This document shows positions 49,349 through 59,350 of a DNA stretch of 64,000 bases, piece after piece. The stretch lies in NCBI RefSeq assembly GCF_007197775.1, contig NZ_CP041638.1:2666001-2730000 (forward strand), in the 5' to 3' direction. Within the stretch, counting starts at the first letter, position 1. Each line of letters begins with the position of its first letter. The notes under the pieces were generated by a model, which saw only the letters and a list, made by a program, of their open reading frames with translations, did not search any database and had not been told where the DNA came from. The stretch is from Thalassotalea sp. PS06. Its GTDB lineage: Bacteria; Pseudomonadota; Gammaproteobacteria; Enterobacterales; Alteromonadaceae. A program made the translations under genes and the position numbers.

Positions 49349-50482
49349 TTAGCCTTGCTCTGGAAGCTGGTGCATCAAATGCTGATGAATCCGCAAGGTA
49401 ATCGCATCTTTTTCCTTGCTGTAACCTAACTGGGTTGTCAGCTTGGCCAAAACTTCCGAAAGCTGGTTTACAAAGCGGCCATAACCTCTATGGGTACAAT
49501 TATGATCACTAGCGATAAATACTAAACGAATGGTATCCACCAGCTTACTTGCATCCCATTGGCTAACTAACAGACCATTTATCGCCATTGTATTAAAACC
49601 AAGGTTTAACAGCTCACCATCGGGAACCACAAAATCCTCATCACTTTGACGAATAATAGGCATCTTGCCATTAGCAACCATTGCCAAATGATTAAGATTA
49701 TATTGGCGTGCCAGCTTAGTGAATTTATCAGCGACCATGGTATACAAAGGATTGTAAGGATCGACGGCATTGGCATCAATTTCACATTGACTTAACAACG
49801 CATTGGTAACCGGCAAACTGGCAACTGCAAAGGTCATGGCTTGACGCTTAGCTGGAAGGATCAGCTGTTGTTGCTGGTATCGTTTGCTAATCGGTCGAAA
49901 CCCATGAGTTAGTGTTTTTTTATCGCCTTTGTGTGGCGCGAACACATCATAGGTTAAATGCTGAAAGTCTTTTACTTTAATACTCGCTGATTGCAAACCT
50001 TGTGTTGTTACAAATTCCGTCACAAGTTGGGTGATTTGTATATGAAACTCTGGCGCATGCTCGCGAATCGTATCGCCTGTTGCTAAAAACAATAACTGTA
50101 TTTTTTTCGCCCACGTGTCACCATCATAAAAGTGTTGGCGACCATAGTGCGCCACCGGATTATAAAGAAACAGCAATTGCTGCTTGGTTTCCACGACCTG
50201 CTGCTCTGGTGAATACATGACCCGAACCAATTTGTCCTGGGCTATAAAACTGGCATTTTCAACCTTATGCTGAGCGCAAAGCTGAAAGAATACACTGCTT
50301 AATGACTGATAAAGTTGCTCAGCTGAAGCTTGGGGAAAATCGCTGCGAAACTTAGCAATCAAATCATCAGGCTTGATTTCGATAAGAAGATACTGATTTT
50401 CGCGAGCCGACGATGGCACGTAAACTTTATGAGCGGCACTGCGTTTACGAATCAATGAAGTACGTGTTCGGTGTTGCAACAT
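49349..50482 (-). CDS. Uncharacterised conserved protein (possibly DUF3083)
   Basis: 377 residues, soluble, no signal peptide. I think it belongs to DUF3083, a family I associate with Alteromonadales; this is recognition from general appearance, not a search. Features: LIEIKPDDLIAKFRSDFPQASAEQLYQSLSSVFFQL, LLFLYNPVAHYGRQHFYDG, VVPDGELLNLGFNTMAINGL and FIASDHNCTHRGYGRFVNQL. No catalytic motif I can name. The 3' end (encoding LPEQG) lies in an AGAGCAAGG...GCTCTGG palindrome that recurs in the 50.8-51.2 kb tandem repeats. Confidence 0.78.
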   Translation of the reverse strand: MLQHRTRTSLIRKRSAAHKVYVPSSARENQYLLIEIKPDDLIAKFRSDFPQASAEQLYQSLSSVFFQLCAQHKVENASFIAQDKLVRVMYSPEQQVVETKQQLLFLYNPVAHYGRQHFYDGDTWAKKIQLLFLATGDTIREHAPEFHIQITQLVTEFVTTQGLQSASIKVKDFQHLTYDVFAPHKGDKKTLTHGFRPISKRYQQQQLILPAKRQAMTFAVASLPVTNALLSQCEIDANAVDPYNPLYTMVADKFTKLARQYNLNHLAMVANGKMPIIRQSDEDFVVPDGELLNLGFNTMAINGLLVSQWDASKLVDTIRLVFIASDHNCTHRGYGRFVNQLSEVLAKLTTQLGYSKEKDAITLRIHQHLMHQLPEQG

Positions 50483-51359
50483 AATTGACCTCTGGGGCTG
50501 ATTAGAAAAATCGCTGCCACTTTAAAGTGAGTTTGTGACGGTTGGATGACTGGGGAATGAAAGAATTGTTACAGATGCAAAGCTAGCGCTTTGCATCTGG
50601 TAATGGAGGGATTCTGCGAAGTCGGAGTCAAACACTCCTCTGCGTCGTGTTTTATGGTGGAGTCAAACACTCCTCTGCGTCGTGTTTTATGGTGGAGTCA
50701 AACGAAGGTGGAGTAAAACGTTCCTCTAGGTCACGTTTTAGGATAACTCATTCCATTGCAGCTTTGCTGCAACTCCACCATTGACGTATTACGTCAAATC
50801 CACCATCAAGATGTTTTCCATCTTGACTCCACCAGCGAAGCTTACCTCTCTAACCCAGAGCAAGGCGTTAGCTTTGCTCTGATATGGTTTTGATTTTGAT
50901 TTCCAGTCGTGGCTGGAAATGACGAAAACCTACCTCGAGACGGCTGGTCTCGACTCCACCCTCAAGATGGCTTCCATCTTGACTCCACCAGCGAAGCTTA
51001 CCTCTCTAACCCAGAGCAAGGCGTTAGCTTTGCTCTGATATGGTTTTGATTTTGATTTCCAGTCGTAGCTGGAAATGACGAAAACCTACCTCGAGACGGC
51101 TGGTCTCGACTCCACCATCAAGATGTTTTCCATCTTGACTCCACCAGCGAAGCTTACCTCTCTAACCCAGAGCAAGGCGTTAGCTTTGCTCTGATATGGT
51201 TTTGATTTTGATTTTCAGTCGTAGCTGGAAATGACGAAAACCTACCTCGAGACGGCTGGTCTCGACTCCACCATCAAGATGGCTTCCATCTTGACTCCAC
51301 CATTGACGGTTTACGTCAACTCCACCTTCAAGGCTACGCCTTGACTCCACCCGCAAAAC
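50483..51359. repeat. Hairpin array with a 156-bp tandem repeat between DUF3083-like gene and mazG
   Basis: 877 bp without a gene. At 50625-50745 three GTGGAGT hairpins share the loop TCCTCTGCGTC/TCCTCTAGGTC with stems AAACAC/GTGTTT and AAAACGT/ACGTTTT. From 50806 a 156-bp composite unit is repeated (starts 50806, 50962, 51118, partial at 51274): an AAGATG/CATCTT hairpin, a CAGAGCAA/TTTGCTCTG palindrome, a TTTCCAG palindrome and a CGAGAC/GTCTCG hairpin, all joined by CTCCACC. The array ends 11 nt before the mazG stop. Confidence 0.93.
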
Positions 51360-52166
51360 TTAATAGCCATTAAGTTTTGCTTGTTGCCAAAGCCTTTCCA
51401 GCTCTTCGAGGCTGGCATGGGTGATATCCGTATTGGTATTAAAGAAATGGTTTTCAATCGACTGAAAACGGCGAGTGAATTTTTGGTTTGCCTGTCGTAA
51501 GGTTTGTTCCGGGTCCAGCTTTGCATGGCGAGCGAGATTTACAACAGCAAACAGTAAATCGCCTATTTCTTCCGATAAAGCCTGCTGGTTTACATCTTTC
51601 GCATTTAACTCTGCTGAGATTTCATCACATTCTTCACGAACCTTATCAAATACGTCTGCAATATTGTCCCAATCAAAACCAACGTGGGCGCAACGTTTTT
51701 GAATTTTTGCAGCTTGCGATAGCGCCGGCAGGCTGCGTGGTATATCGGCCAGCATGCTTAATTGTGATTGCGCAGTTTTTTGCTGCCGCTCTTTGGCTTT
51801 TTCTGCTTCCCAATTGGCTTTTATCGCGGCTTCATCGGCAAATTGGTTATCGGCAAAAACATGGGGATGGCGACGAACCAGTTTTTCACAGATTTTTTCA
51901 ACGACAGAATCGAAATCAAATAACTCCTGCTCTTTACCAAGCTGAGCGTAAAATATCACCTGAAACAAGAGATCGCCGAGCTCCTTTTCAAGCTCTTCGA
52001 AGTCTTGGTTTTCTATGGCTTCTGCAACTTCGTAAGCTTCTTCGAGCGTGTATGGCACAATCGTGGCAAAGCTTTGCTTTTGGTCCCAGGGACAACCCTC
52101 GTCAGGATCCCGTAACGATTTCATGATCCAAATGAGCTTTTCAACACTCCCGGGCGATGACAACAT
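51360..52166 (-). CDS. mazG: Nucleoside triphosphate pyrophosphohydrolase MazG
   Basis: 268 residues, two MazG domains. Domain 1: GCPWDQKQSFATIVPYTLEEAYEVAEAI and ELEKELGDLLFQVIFYAQLG with the EExxE..ExxD metal sites. Domain 2: RCAHVGFDWDNIADVFDKVREECDEI and EIGDLLFAVVNLARH. It hydrolyses NTPs to NMPs, and in E. coli lowers ppGpp effects. Nine nt downstream of relA, the conserved arrangement. Confidence 0.97.
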   Translation of the reverse strand: MLSSPGSVEKLIWIMKSLRDPDEGCPWDQKQSFATIVPYTLEEAYEVAEAIENQDFEELEKELGDLLFQVIFYAQLGKEQELFDFDSVVEKICEKLVRRHPHVFADNQFADEAAIKANWEAEKAKERQQKTAQSQLSMLADIPRSLPALSQAAKIQKRCAHVGFDWDNIADVFDKVREECDEISAELNAKDVNQQALSEEIGDLLFAVVNLARHAKLDPEQTLRQANQKFTRRFQSIENHFFNTNTDITHASLEELERLWQQAKLNGY

Positions 52167-52175
52167 ATTCCATCC

Positions 52176-54368
52176 TTACTGACGAATGCGATCGACTCTG
52201 ACCACATCGTCTAATTGCATTATTTTATTAATTAAACGATCTAAAACCGAGGTGTTAGCCAGCTCAAGTTTGAAGGTCATCACATTTTGATGAAGTTTTT
52301 GGTCATTCTTCGAGGACATATCAAGAACGTTTATTTTTTCATTGGCAATGATGGTCGTAACATCCCGCAATAACCCCTGCCTTTCACCGGTAATAATTTG
52401 TACAGAAACCTGATAACCGGTTTTTTGATCATCCCCCCATTGCACATCAACAATACGCTCAGGATTTTGTTTTTCAGCGTTAAGTAACTGCTCACAATCG
52501 CTGCGATGTATGGATATCCCCCGCCCCTGAGTAATAAATCCAGTGATGGTATCACCAGGTACTGGCTGACAACACTTGGCCATATGAGTTAACAAATTCC
52601 CGACACCGGAAACGGTAATGCCGTTTTTGTCGGTTTGCCGCTTCTCTGAGGAACCTTTGATAATAAGTTTAGGATCGACTTCTTCCTGAGGTTGCTGCTT
52701 TTGCCATTGCCCCTGTAATTGATTAATGACCTGCGCAACTTTTACATGACCGGCACCGATAGCTGCGTGCAAATCCTCTAAGGACAGCACATTAAAACGC
52801 TTCAACACCGGCGCGTAATCGAGTTCCAAATCTTCAAATTTCTGCAGCTGGCTTTCCAACTGTTCTTTACCTTGAGAAATGTTTTTATCTTTATCCAGCA
52901 ATTTAAAGAAGTGCTGTACCTTAGACCTTGCCCTCGCAGTGTGGATATAACCAAGGCTTGGGTTCAACCAATCCCGACTCGGATTAGGTTGCTTCGAGGT
53001 AAGGATTTCAACCTGCTCTCCGGTATTCAGCTTATAAGTAAAGGGAACGATTCGTCCCGAGATCTTGGCGCCAATACAGCAATGGCCGACATTTGAGTGG
53101 ATGTAATAAGCAAAATCCAGAGGCGTTGACCCATTAGGTAAATCGATGACATCGCCATTGGGTGTAAATACGTAAATTCGGTCTTCGAAAACCTCATTGC
53201 GCAATTCTTCAACCAGCTCATCGGATTCGACAACATCTTCCTGCCATTTCAGCAGTTTGCGAAGCCAGTTGATCTTATCGTCAAAACTTCCTTTACCCTG
53301 ACCACTGCCTTCTTTGTACCGCCAGTGGGCGGCGACACCAAGCTCAGCATCATCGTGCATTTGCCTGGTTCGGATCTGTACTTCAACAGACTTTCCTTCT
53401 GGCCCCAATACTACGGTATGAATGGATTGATAACCGTTAGGTTTTGGGGTTGCAACATAGTCGTCAAATTCGCTCGGTAAATGTTTCCAGCTGGTATGCA
53501 CAACGCCCAAGGCACCATAGCAGTCCTGCAGTTTATCGACTACAACCCTTACCGCCCTGACATCGTAAAGCTGTTCAAAATCGAGGCCCTTTTTCTGCAT
53601 CTTCTTCCAGATACTGAAGATATGTTTTGGGCGGCCATAGACCTCACCCGAGATGTGCATCTGTTTTAATTTCTGCTGAATATAATCGACAAAGTCGCTT
53701 ACGTATTGCTCCCTGTCCAAGCGCTTTTCATCAAGAAGTTTAGCGATACGCATGTAAGTGTTTGGGTGCAAATAGCGAAATGAAATATCTTCCAGCTCCC
53801 ATTTCAGTTGTCCAATCCCCAGGCGATTCGCCAATGGTGCATAGATACTTTGGGTTTCACGGGCAGCAATGACTCGCGTTTCTTCATCGCTTTCTTTGAT
53901 CTCACGCAAGTTACATATTCTTTCCGCTAGCTTAATTACCACGGCCCGCACGTCTTCAACCATGGATAACAGCATTTTACGAAGATTGTCGATTTGGCCA
54001 CTGGCAAAATGAGTACCACTAGGTTGCTGTAGACTGCGGATAGCATCCATCTGCACAACACCGGAGACTAAGGTATGAATGGATTTCCCATATTGATTTT
54101 CTACCTGTGTAGCGTCAATCAGATTATGCTCAACCAGTGGCACCAATAAGGCGGCGATTAAGGAATCACTATCCATATTCAGGCCAGACAAAATCTCAAC
54201 CATTTCCAACGCTTTTACCTGGCAGTCGAGGTTTTCGGAGTACAGCGATTGATTCTCAAGCCAGACAGACTCAACACTCTTTTGTTTGTCGCCAGAGAGA
54301 TTGAGCTGTTCTAACCAGGCCTCAAAGCTGGCACTGGTCATTTGGTGAGATTTTCTAACGGAAACCAT
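52176..54368 (-). CDS. relA: GTP pyrophosphokinase RelA
   Basis: 730 residues, RelA rather than SpoT: the N-terminal hydrolase domain lacks the HD pair (LLVPLVEHNLIDATQVENQYG). Synthetase domain has PKHIFSIWKKMQKKG, DVRAVRVVV, YVATPKPNGYQSIHTVVLGPEG and VEVQIRTRQMHDDAELGVAAHWRYKEG. TGS domain (IYVFTPNGDVIDLPNGSTPLDFAYYIHS), zinc-finger region (MAKCCQPVPGDTITGFITQGRGISIHRSDC) and C-terminal ACT domain follow. It makes (p)ppGpp on stalled ribosomes. Confidence 0.98.
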   Translation of the reverse strand: MVSVRKSHQMTSASFEAWLEQLNLSGDKQKSVESVWLENQSLYSENLDCQVKALEMVEILSGLNMDSDSLIAALLVPLVEHNLIDATQVENQYGKSIHTLVSGVVQMDAIRSLQQPSGTHFASGQIDNLRKMLLSMVEDVRAVVIKLAERICNLREIKESDEETRVIAARETQSIYAPLANRLGIGQLKWELEDISFRYLHPNTYMRIAKLLDEKRLDREQYVSDFVDYIQQKLKQMHISGEVYGRPKHIFSIWKKMQKKGLDFEQLYDVRAVRVVVDKLQDCYGALGVVHTSWKHLPSEFDDYVATPKPNGYQSIHTVVLGPEGKSVEVQIRTRQMHDDAELGVAAHWRYKEGSGQGKGSFDDKINWLRKLLKWQEDVVESDELVEELRNEVFEDRIYVFTPNGDVIDLPNGSTPLDFAYYIHSNVGHCCIGAKISGRIVPFTYKLNTGEQVEILTSKQPNPSRDWLNPSLGYIHTARARSKVQHFFKLLDKDKNISQGKEQLESQLQKFEDLELDYAPVLKRFNVLSLEDLHAAIGAGHVKVAQVINQLQGQWQKQQPQEEVDPKLIIKGSSEKRQTDKNGITVSGVGNLLTHMAKCCQPVPGDTITGFITQGRGISIHRSDCEQLLNAEKQNPERIVDVQWGDDQKTGYQVSVQIITGERQGLLRDVTTIIANEKINVLDMSSKNDQKLHQNVMTFKLELANTSVLDRLINKIMQLDDVVRVDRIRQ

Positions 54369-54786
54369 TTAACATCCTTAGTTAAGTTTTTATCCTAGCG
54401 GTTAAAAACTTTTTATAGAGGGAATCTAACGATGGTGGAGTAAAATATTCCACTGCGTCATATTTTATGGTGGAGTCTAACGAAGAATAAAATCACTCTC
54501 TATCCTATATCGCGCTTTTGGGTGGAGTCTGACGAAGGTGGAGTAAAATATTCCACTGCGTCATATTTTATGGTGGAGTCTACCGAAGGTGGAGCAAAAC
54601 GCTCCACTGCGTCGCGTTTTGGGATATTAAGTTCACTTCCTTTGCAGCTGAGCAGCAACTCCACCATCGAATCGTTTTCTGATTCGACTCCACCTTTGAA
54701 ACGCTTTCCGTTTCAACTCCACCATTGACGTTTTACGTCAACTCCACCATCGACGCCATACGTCGACTCCACCTTTCACAAAACCG
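54369..54786. repeat. Hairpin array between relA and rlmD
   Basis: GGTGGAGT-linked hairpins with the fixed loop TCCACTGCGTC and varying stems (AAAATAT/ATATTTT twice, AAAACGC/GCGTTTT) at 54430-54625. Then come CTCCACC-linked stems GAATC/GATTC, GAAACG/CGTTTC, TTGACG/CGTCAA and TCGACG/CGTCGA at 54655-54775, running up to the rlmD stop. Confidence 0.92.
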
Positions 54787-56121
54787 CTACCGGGGGTTGG
54801 TTTTGTGAAAGAGCGCCATCGTCTCAACATGGCGGGTCTGGGCAAACATATCTAATAACGCTATTTTTTCGAGTTTGTATCCAGATGCTAGCAATAGTTG
54901 GCTGTCCCGAGCCATAGTTGCAGCATCGCAAGAAATATAAAGTACCTTATCTACCCCTAACTCAGCAATAGGCTTAATCGCACCAATGGCTCCTGCCCTT
55001 GCTGGATCTAACAACACTTTATTAAAAGCAAGGTTTTCCTGCCATGGCCACACTAGATTTTCGGCGTTTAGGTCGGCCTGATAAAACTGACAATTGTTGA
55101 CACCATTCGCCTTGGCGTTGGCAGTGGCCCTGTCTACCATTTCCTGAACACCTTCAACACCAACCAGAGAATTAACCCGCTTTGCAATGGGTAAGCTGAA
55201 ATTACCCAGGCCGCAAAATAAGTCCAAGACACTGTCATTCATATCCAACGACAACCACGCTATCGCCTGCTCCACCATTGCCTTGTTCAGTTCTGCATTT
55301 ACCTGAATAAAATCCCTTGGCGAAAAGTATAATTGGCAATCATCGATTTGATAGGACAATTGAGAATTGCCATTGGCTGACAAATCTATGGTCTGTTGAT
55401 CATCGACAACCAATATCCGGTAATCATGTTCAAGGCCAAACTGACGCAAAGATTGGCGGTTTTTTTCGGATAATTTTCCTAGATATCGAAACACCAGAGT
55501 CACGTAGGCAGTATAAAAAGCCTCAACGTGGCCTATGACCTGACGACCAGCCAATTGTTCGATAAGTTTTTGTAGTGGCGGAAATACATCCGCGAGGGGG
55601 CGTACCAAAGTTGGGCACGATTTAATGGGCGTAATATGCTTGGAATTTTTCTGGCGAAAGCCAATGCTCGGTTCGTTTAAGCGATTGTATTGAACGCCAA
55701 TCCTCGCCTTGCGTCGATAATGCCAGGGTTCCGATACCACTGGCGGCTGCCAAGGTAGATTTTCAGCGCCAGCATTTCTCTTGAAAACCTCATCGATTTT
55801 TTGTTTTTTAACACTGAGTTCCAACTCACCATCCATATGCTGGAAATCACAACCACCACACTGATAAAAGTGCTTACAATCTGGGGTGATGCGCTGAGCA
55901 TTGGCATTACTCACCTTAATAGCCTTCGCCCGGATGAACTTTGACTGTTCGCAGACCACTTTGGCTTCCACTGTTTCGCCAGGTAATGCGCCGGCAACAA
56001 ATACAGATTTTTGTCCGTGGCGGGCAACACCGTCACCGTTCATATCAAACCGCAAGATATCGACTTGAATTTTTTGCTCAGTGTTGTTTTGCCGTTTAGG
56101 GGATTTAAAAATTTTTACCAT
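54787..56121 (-). CDS. rlmD: 23S rRNA (uracil(1939)-C(5))-methyltransferase
   Basis: 444 residues. N-terminal TRAM domain (about 17-72, DILRFDMNGDGVARHGQKSVFVAGALPGE), a 4Fe-4S cluster site CKHFYQCGGCDF, SAM motif VLDLFCGLGNFSLPIA, and the catalytic Cys in VLYISCDAATMARD. It methylates U1939 of 23S rRNA. Between relA and barA, as in many gammaproteobacteria. Confidence 0.97.
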   Translation of the reverse strand: MVKIFKSPKRQNNTEQKIQVDILRFDMNGDGVARHGQKSVFVAGALPGETVEAKVVCEQSKFIRAKAIKVSNANAQRITPDCKHFYQCGGCDFQHMDGELELSVKKQKIDEVFKRNAGAENLPWQPPVVSEPWHYRRKARIGVQYNRLNEPSIGFRQKNSKHITPIKSCPTLVRPLADVFPPLQKLIEQLAGRQVIGHVEAFYTAYVTLVFRYLGKLSEKNRQSLRQFGLEHDYRILVVDDQQTIDLSANGNSQLSYQIDDCQLYFSPRDFIQVNAELNKAMVEQAIAWLSLDMNDSVLDLFCGLGNFSLPIAKRVNSLVGVEGVQEMVDRATANAKANGVNNCQFYQADLNAENLVWPWQENLAFNKVLLDPARAGAIGAIKPIAELGVDKVLYISCDAATMARDSQLLLASGYKLEKIALLDMFAQTRHVETMALFHKTNPR

Positions 56122-56569
56122 AAGAATTCCGATAGTTCGTCAGCTAAAGACTTATAGCTGACGAAGTGGGAGTAAAATGTTCCGCTGCGTCTCATTTTAA
56201 GTTGGAGTCTAACGATGGTTATGACCACGGATGGTCGGTATACAGAAAATGCAGGAGCAATTTTCTGAGGAGTAAACACTCCCTAGCGTCGTATTGATGG
56301 TGGATTCTAACGATGAACGACTGTGTCTGTTCATTGCAGCTTTGCTGCAACTCCACCTTTGAAACGTTTACGTTTCAACTCTACCATCGACGCTCAGCGT
56401 CGACTCCACCTTCGAAACGATAAACGTATGCCGTTTAACGTTTCGATTCCTCTCTCGTGCAAAAGTTGTAGTCGAAGCGAGTGTCGCTTCGACTACAACT
56501 TTTGCACGAGTTATGCCATGATGAGAGAAGTTTAAACAAAAACAATTCTAACACGGTTTCTGTACCTAT
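56122..56569. repeat. Repeat DNA and two strong hairpins in the barA leader
   Basis: GGAGT-type hairpins with loop TCCGCTGCGTC at about 56165-56205, a nested-type hairpin core (CAGAAAAT GCAGGAGCA ATTTTCTG) at about 56250-56275, CTCCACC-linked stems at 56335-56410, then two large hairpins at 56412-56446 and 56454-56510 described separately. No gene. Confidence 0.9.
56412..56510. promoter_or_regulatory. Two large palindromes in the barA 5' region
   Basis: 56412-56446: 15-bp arms (one mismatch) around a 5-nt loop. 56454-56480 and 56484-56510: a perfect 27-bp inverted repeat with a 3-nt loop GTG. They end 59 nt before the barA start. Confidence 0.9.
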
Positions 56570-59350
56570 ATGTTTAAAATCAGTCTGCGCGATTGGGTAA
56601 TATTATTAACCATCTTGCCAACTACCGTAATTGGACTCAGTTTGGCCGGCTTCTTCACGTTTTCACGAATATCCGATCTCGAAGCCAGCTTGTTTTACCG
56701 TGTTAATGCGATTTCCCAGCCCCTAAAAATCAGCGCTCAGTCTGGGCTAAGAAATAATAACGTACGATTCCTGGATGAGTTATTAAAAGAATTACAGGTA
56801 AATCAAAACGATTTACTCGATAACATGCTGATATTGAGCGACCGGCTGGAGACGGTTGCGGTTAGTCGCCAAGACGTTGATAGCAGTGTTTTGCTAACAG
56901 CTGAGATACGCAACAACCTTGCTAACACTCAGTTTGTTGCTTTTGAAGATTACTACCTTTACACCTCACCAATTACCTTAAATCAATATACCGTAGATGG
57001 GCAGCGTGAAAGGCAGTTACTGGGATATCTGCTGCTGGTCGTAGACAGAACCGATATCACCATGCATGAACAAAGCCTGTATATCGTCTCATTTTTGATA
57101 ATCCTGATGTCGGTATTGTTATCTGGTGTGTTTGCAAACCGGCTCATTAACCGGATTGCGATTCCGGTACAACAAATGAACCTGGCTATCGACCGGATGC
57201 GCAACGGCCTCTACGACACGCAAATCGATGCTTATTATAAAGGTGAGCTTGAGGAGCTTCGCAAAGGCTTGAACATTTTGTTTTTCTCGTTGCGCGATTA
57301 TCACAATGATTTAGACCGAAACATTGATCAGGCGACAACGGATTTACGAGAAAGCCTTGAGCAATTTGAGATTCAAAACGTCGAACTCGATTTAGCCAAG
57401 CGCCGAGCATTAGAAGCTAGCCGGGTTAAATCTGAATTCCTCGCGAACATGAGTCACGAATTACGCACACCATTAAACGGCGTTATCGGCTTTACCCGTC
57501 AGGTATTAAAAACCCCGTTATCGAATACTCAGCGAGATTATTTAAGTACCATTGAACGTTCAGCCAATGGTCTGCTTACTATCATCAATGATATTCTCGA
57601 TTTCTCGAAACTTGATTCCAACCGTCTCATCATAGAAAACATACCGTTTGCTTTTAACGCCACGATTGAAGAAGCCGTAACCTTGTTGGCGCCAGCCGCC
57701 AACGACAAGAACCTGGATTTTTCGGTACGTATCAACCCTAATTTACCGGATGCTCTTATCGGTGATGCGATGCGTATTCAACAGGTTCTGACGAATCTGG
57801 TAGGTAACGCGATTAAATTTACCGATACCGGCTCGATCGAGATTGATATTGATTATAAGATACTTGAAGACTCGAATATTCAACTTGTGATTGCGGTTAA
57901 AGATACCGGCATTGGAATTAGTTCGCAGCAACAGGAAAACTTGTTTGAAGCCTTTGGCCAGGCTGACAATAGTATTACCCGTATGTATGGTGGTACGGGG
58001 TTAGGTCTGGTTATTTCCAAACGTCTTGCTCAGGAAATGAATGGCGATATTCGTTTTGAGAGTCGCCCCGATCAGGGAACGACTTTCTGGTTCGAATGGC
58101 AATGCCAACTTAATCCCCTGCCAATTGACAGCAAACCATACCCGAGTGACTTAAAGGGCAAAAGCGTCATAGTTTACGACCCCCTACCGCACTGTCGCCT
58201 GGCGATTAACGAATTGCTTAAGTTTTGGCAAATGCAGGTAGCAGTGGTAACCAGCACCGAACAGCTTTTGCAAACCAGTGAAGAACAATCCTTTGATATG
58301 GCCGTAGTAGGTATTCACTTGCTTGAATCCAACATCGATGATTCAAGGCAATTAGTTCACAACTTACATCAATATGTTGAAGACATTTTCGTTGCCGTTA
58401 ACTCCAATGCCGTGAACCTCTCGGAAGCCTTTATCTCTGCTGGGGCACGCAATTGTTTTAGCAAACCGATGATGGCGAATAAGCTCGCACAGCTCATATC
58501 AAAAGACGATAAGATTGCAGCGCAGTCTTCACCGAAAGCCCTACCTCAGAAAAAACTTGCAATCAAAGTTCTCGCTGTTGATGACAATGAGGCCAATTTA
58601 AAATTAATCAGTACATTATTGTCTGAGCTGGCTGAGTCGGTTGTCACCGCCAGCAATGGTAAAGAAGCTGTTGATTTGGCCTCTAAAGAGCGCTTCGCGT
58701 TTATCTTTATGGATATTCAGATGCCAATCATGGACGGTATCACCGCCATGGAAAAAATTCGCTTAACGACGCTCAATAGTGATACCCCAGTAGTGGCAGT
58801 GACAGCGCACGCATTGCAGGGCGAAAAAGATAAAATGCTGGAAACCGGGTTCTTTGGTTATATGACCAAGCCGATAGATGAAACCCTGTTAAAGCACTAT
58901 TTATATGAGCACGGAATGGAAGAGCCGGCACTGGTTTATAGTCGCCCGGAAGTCGCCCCACAGGACATATTCCCGATAAGTAAGTACAAGAGTGTCATCG
59001 ACTGGTCACTCGCCATCGAGCGTTCGGGTAATCGACCGGAACTTGCCAAAGATATGCTGTCGATGTTGTTAAAATCGTTGCCGGAGACCAAAGCGACGCT
59101 GCAAAAACATCTGGAAAATAACGACCAACAAGGCTTTATTCAGGCCGTCCATAAACTTAACGGCGCATGTTGTTATAACGGTGTTCCAAGATTAGAAAAA
59201 GTTTGCCGGGAAATTGAAACCCAGTTAGGTGAGCAGGATCTGGCGAGCATCGAGCCGGAGCTTCTGGAAATGTTTGACGAGATTGACAAACTTATCGATG
59301 CCAGCGAAGAAATAACGAAAAGCCTGGATGGGAAAAACTCAACTAGGTAA
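56570..59350 (+). CDS. barA: Hybrid sensor histidine kinase BarA
   Basis: 926 residues. Two membrane helices (about 10-30 and 170-190) flank a periplasmic sensor region, then a HAMP domain (IPVQQMNLAIDRMRNG). The dimerisation domain has His296 in FLANMSHELRTPLNG, followed by the ATPase domain (VLTNLVGNAIKFT, GTGLGLVISKRL). A degenerate receiver (no clear Asp) comes next, then a receiver with Asp715 in FMDIQMPIMDGI, and an HPt domain with His861 (AVHKLNGACCY). It is the Bar/Uvr sensor that controls CsrA sRNAs. The stop codon lies in an 11-bp-stem hairpin (59344-59389). Confidence 0.97.
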   Translation: MFKISLRDWVILLTILPTTVIGLSLAGFFTFSRISDLEASLFYRVNAISQPLKISAQSGLRNNNVRFLDELLKELQVNQNDLLDNMLILSDRLETVAVSRQDVDSSVLLTAEIRNNLANTQFVAFEDYYLYTSPITLNQYTVDGQRERQLLGYLLLVVDRTDITMHEQSLYIVSFLIILMSVLLSGVFANRLINRIAIPVQQMNLAIDRMRNGLYDTQIDAYYKGELEELRKGLNILFFSLRDYHNDLDRNIDQATTDLRESLEQFEIQNVELDLAKRRALEASRVKSEFLANMSHELRTPLNGVIGFTRQVLKTPLSNTQRDYLSTIERSANGLLTIINDILDFSKLDSNRLIIENIPFAFNATIEEAVTLLAPAANDKNLDFSVRINPNLPDALIGDAMRIQQVLTNLVGNAIKFTDTGSIEIDIDYKILEDSNIQLVIAVKDTGIGISSQQQENLFEAFGQADNSITRMYGGTGLGLVISKRLAQEMNGDIRFESRPDQGTTFWFEWQCQLNPLPIDSKPYPSDLKGKSVIVYDPLPHCRLAINELLKFWQMQVAVVTSTEQLLQTSEEQSFDMAVVGIHLLESNIDDSRQLVHNLHQYVEDIFVAVNSNAVNLSEAFISAGARNCFSKPMMANKLAQLISKDDKIAAQSSPKALPQKKLAIKVLAVDDNEANLKLISTLLSELAESVVTASNGKEAVDLASKERFAFIFMDIQMPIMDGITAMEKIRLTTLNSDTPVVAVTAHALQGEKDKMLETGFFGYMTKPIDETLLKHYLYEHGMEEPALVYSRPEVAPQDIFPISKYKSVIDWSLAIERSGNRPELAKDMLSMLLKSLPETKATLQKHLENNDQQGFIQAVHKLNGACCYNGVPRLEKVCREIETQLGEQDLASIEPELLEMFDEIDKLIDASEEITKSLDGKNSTR

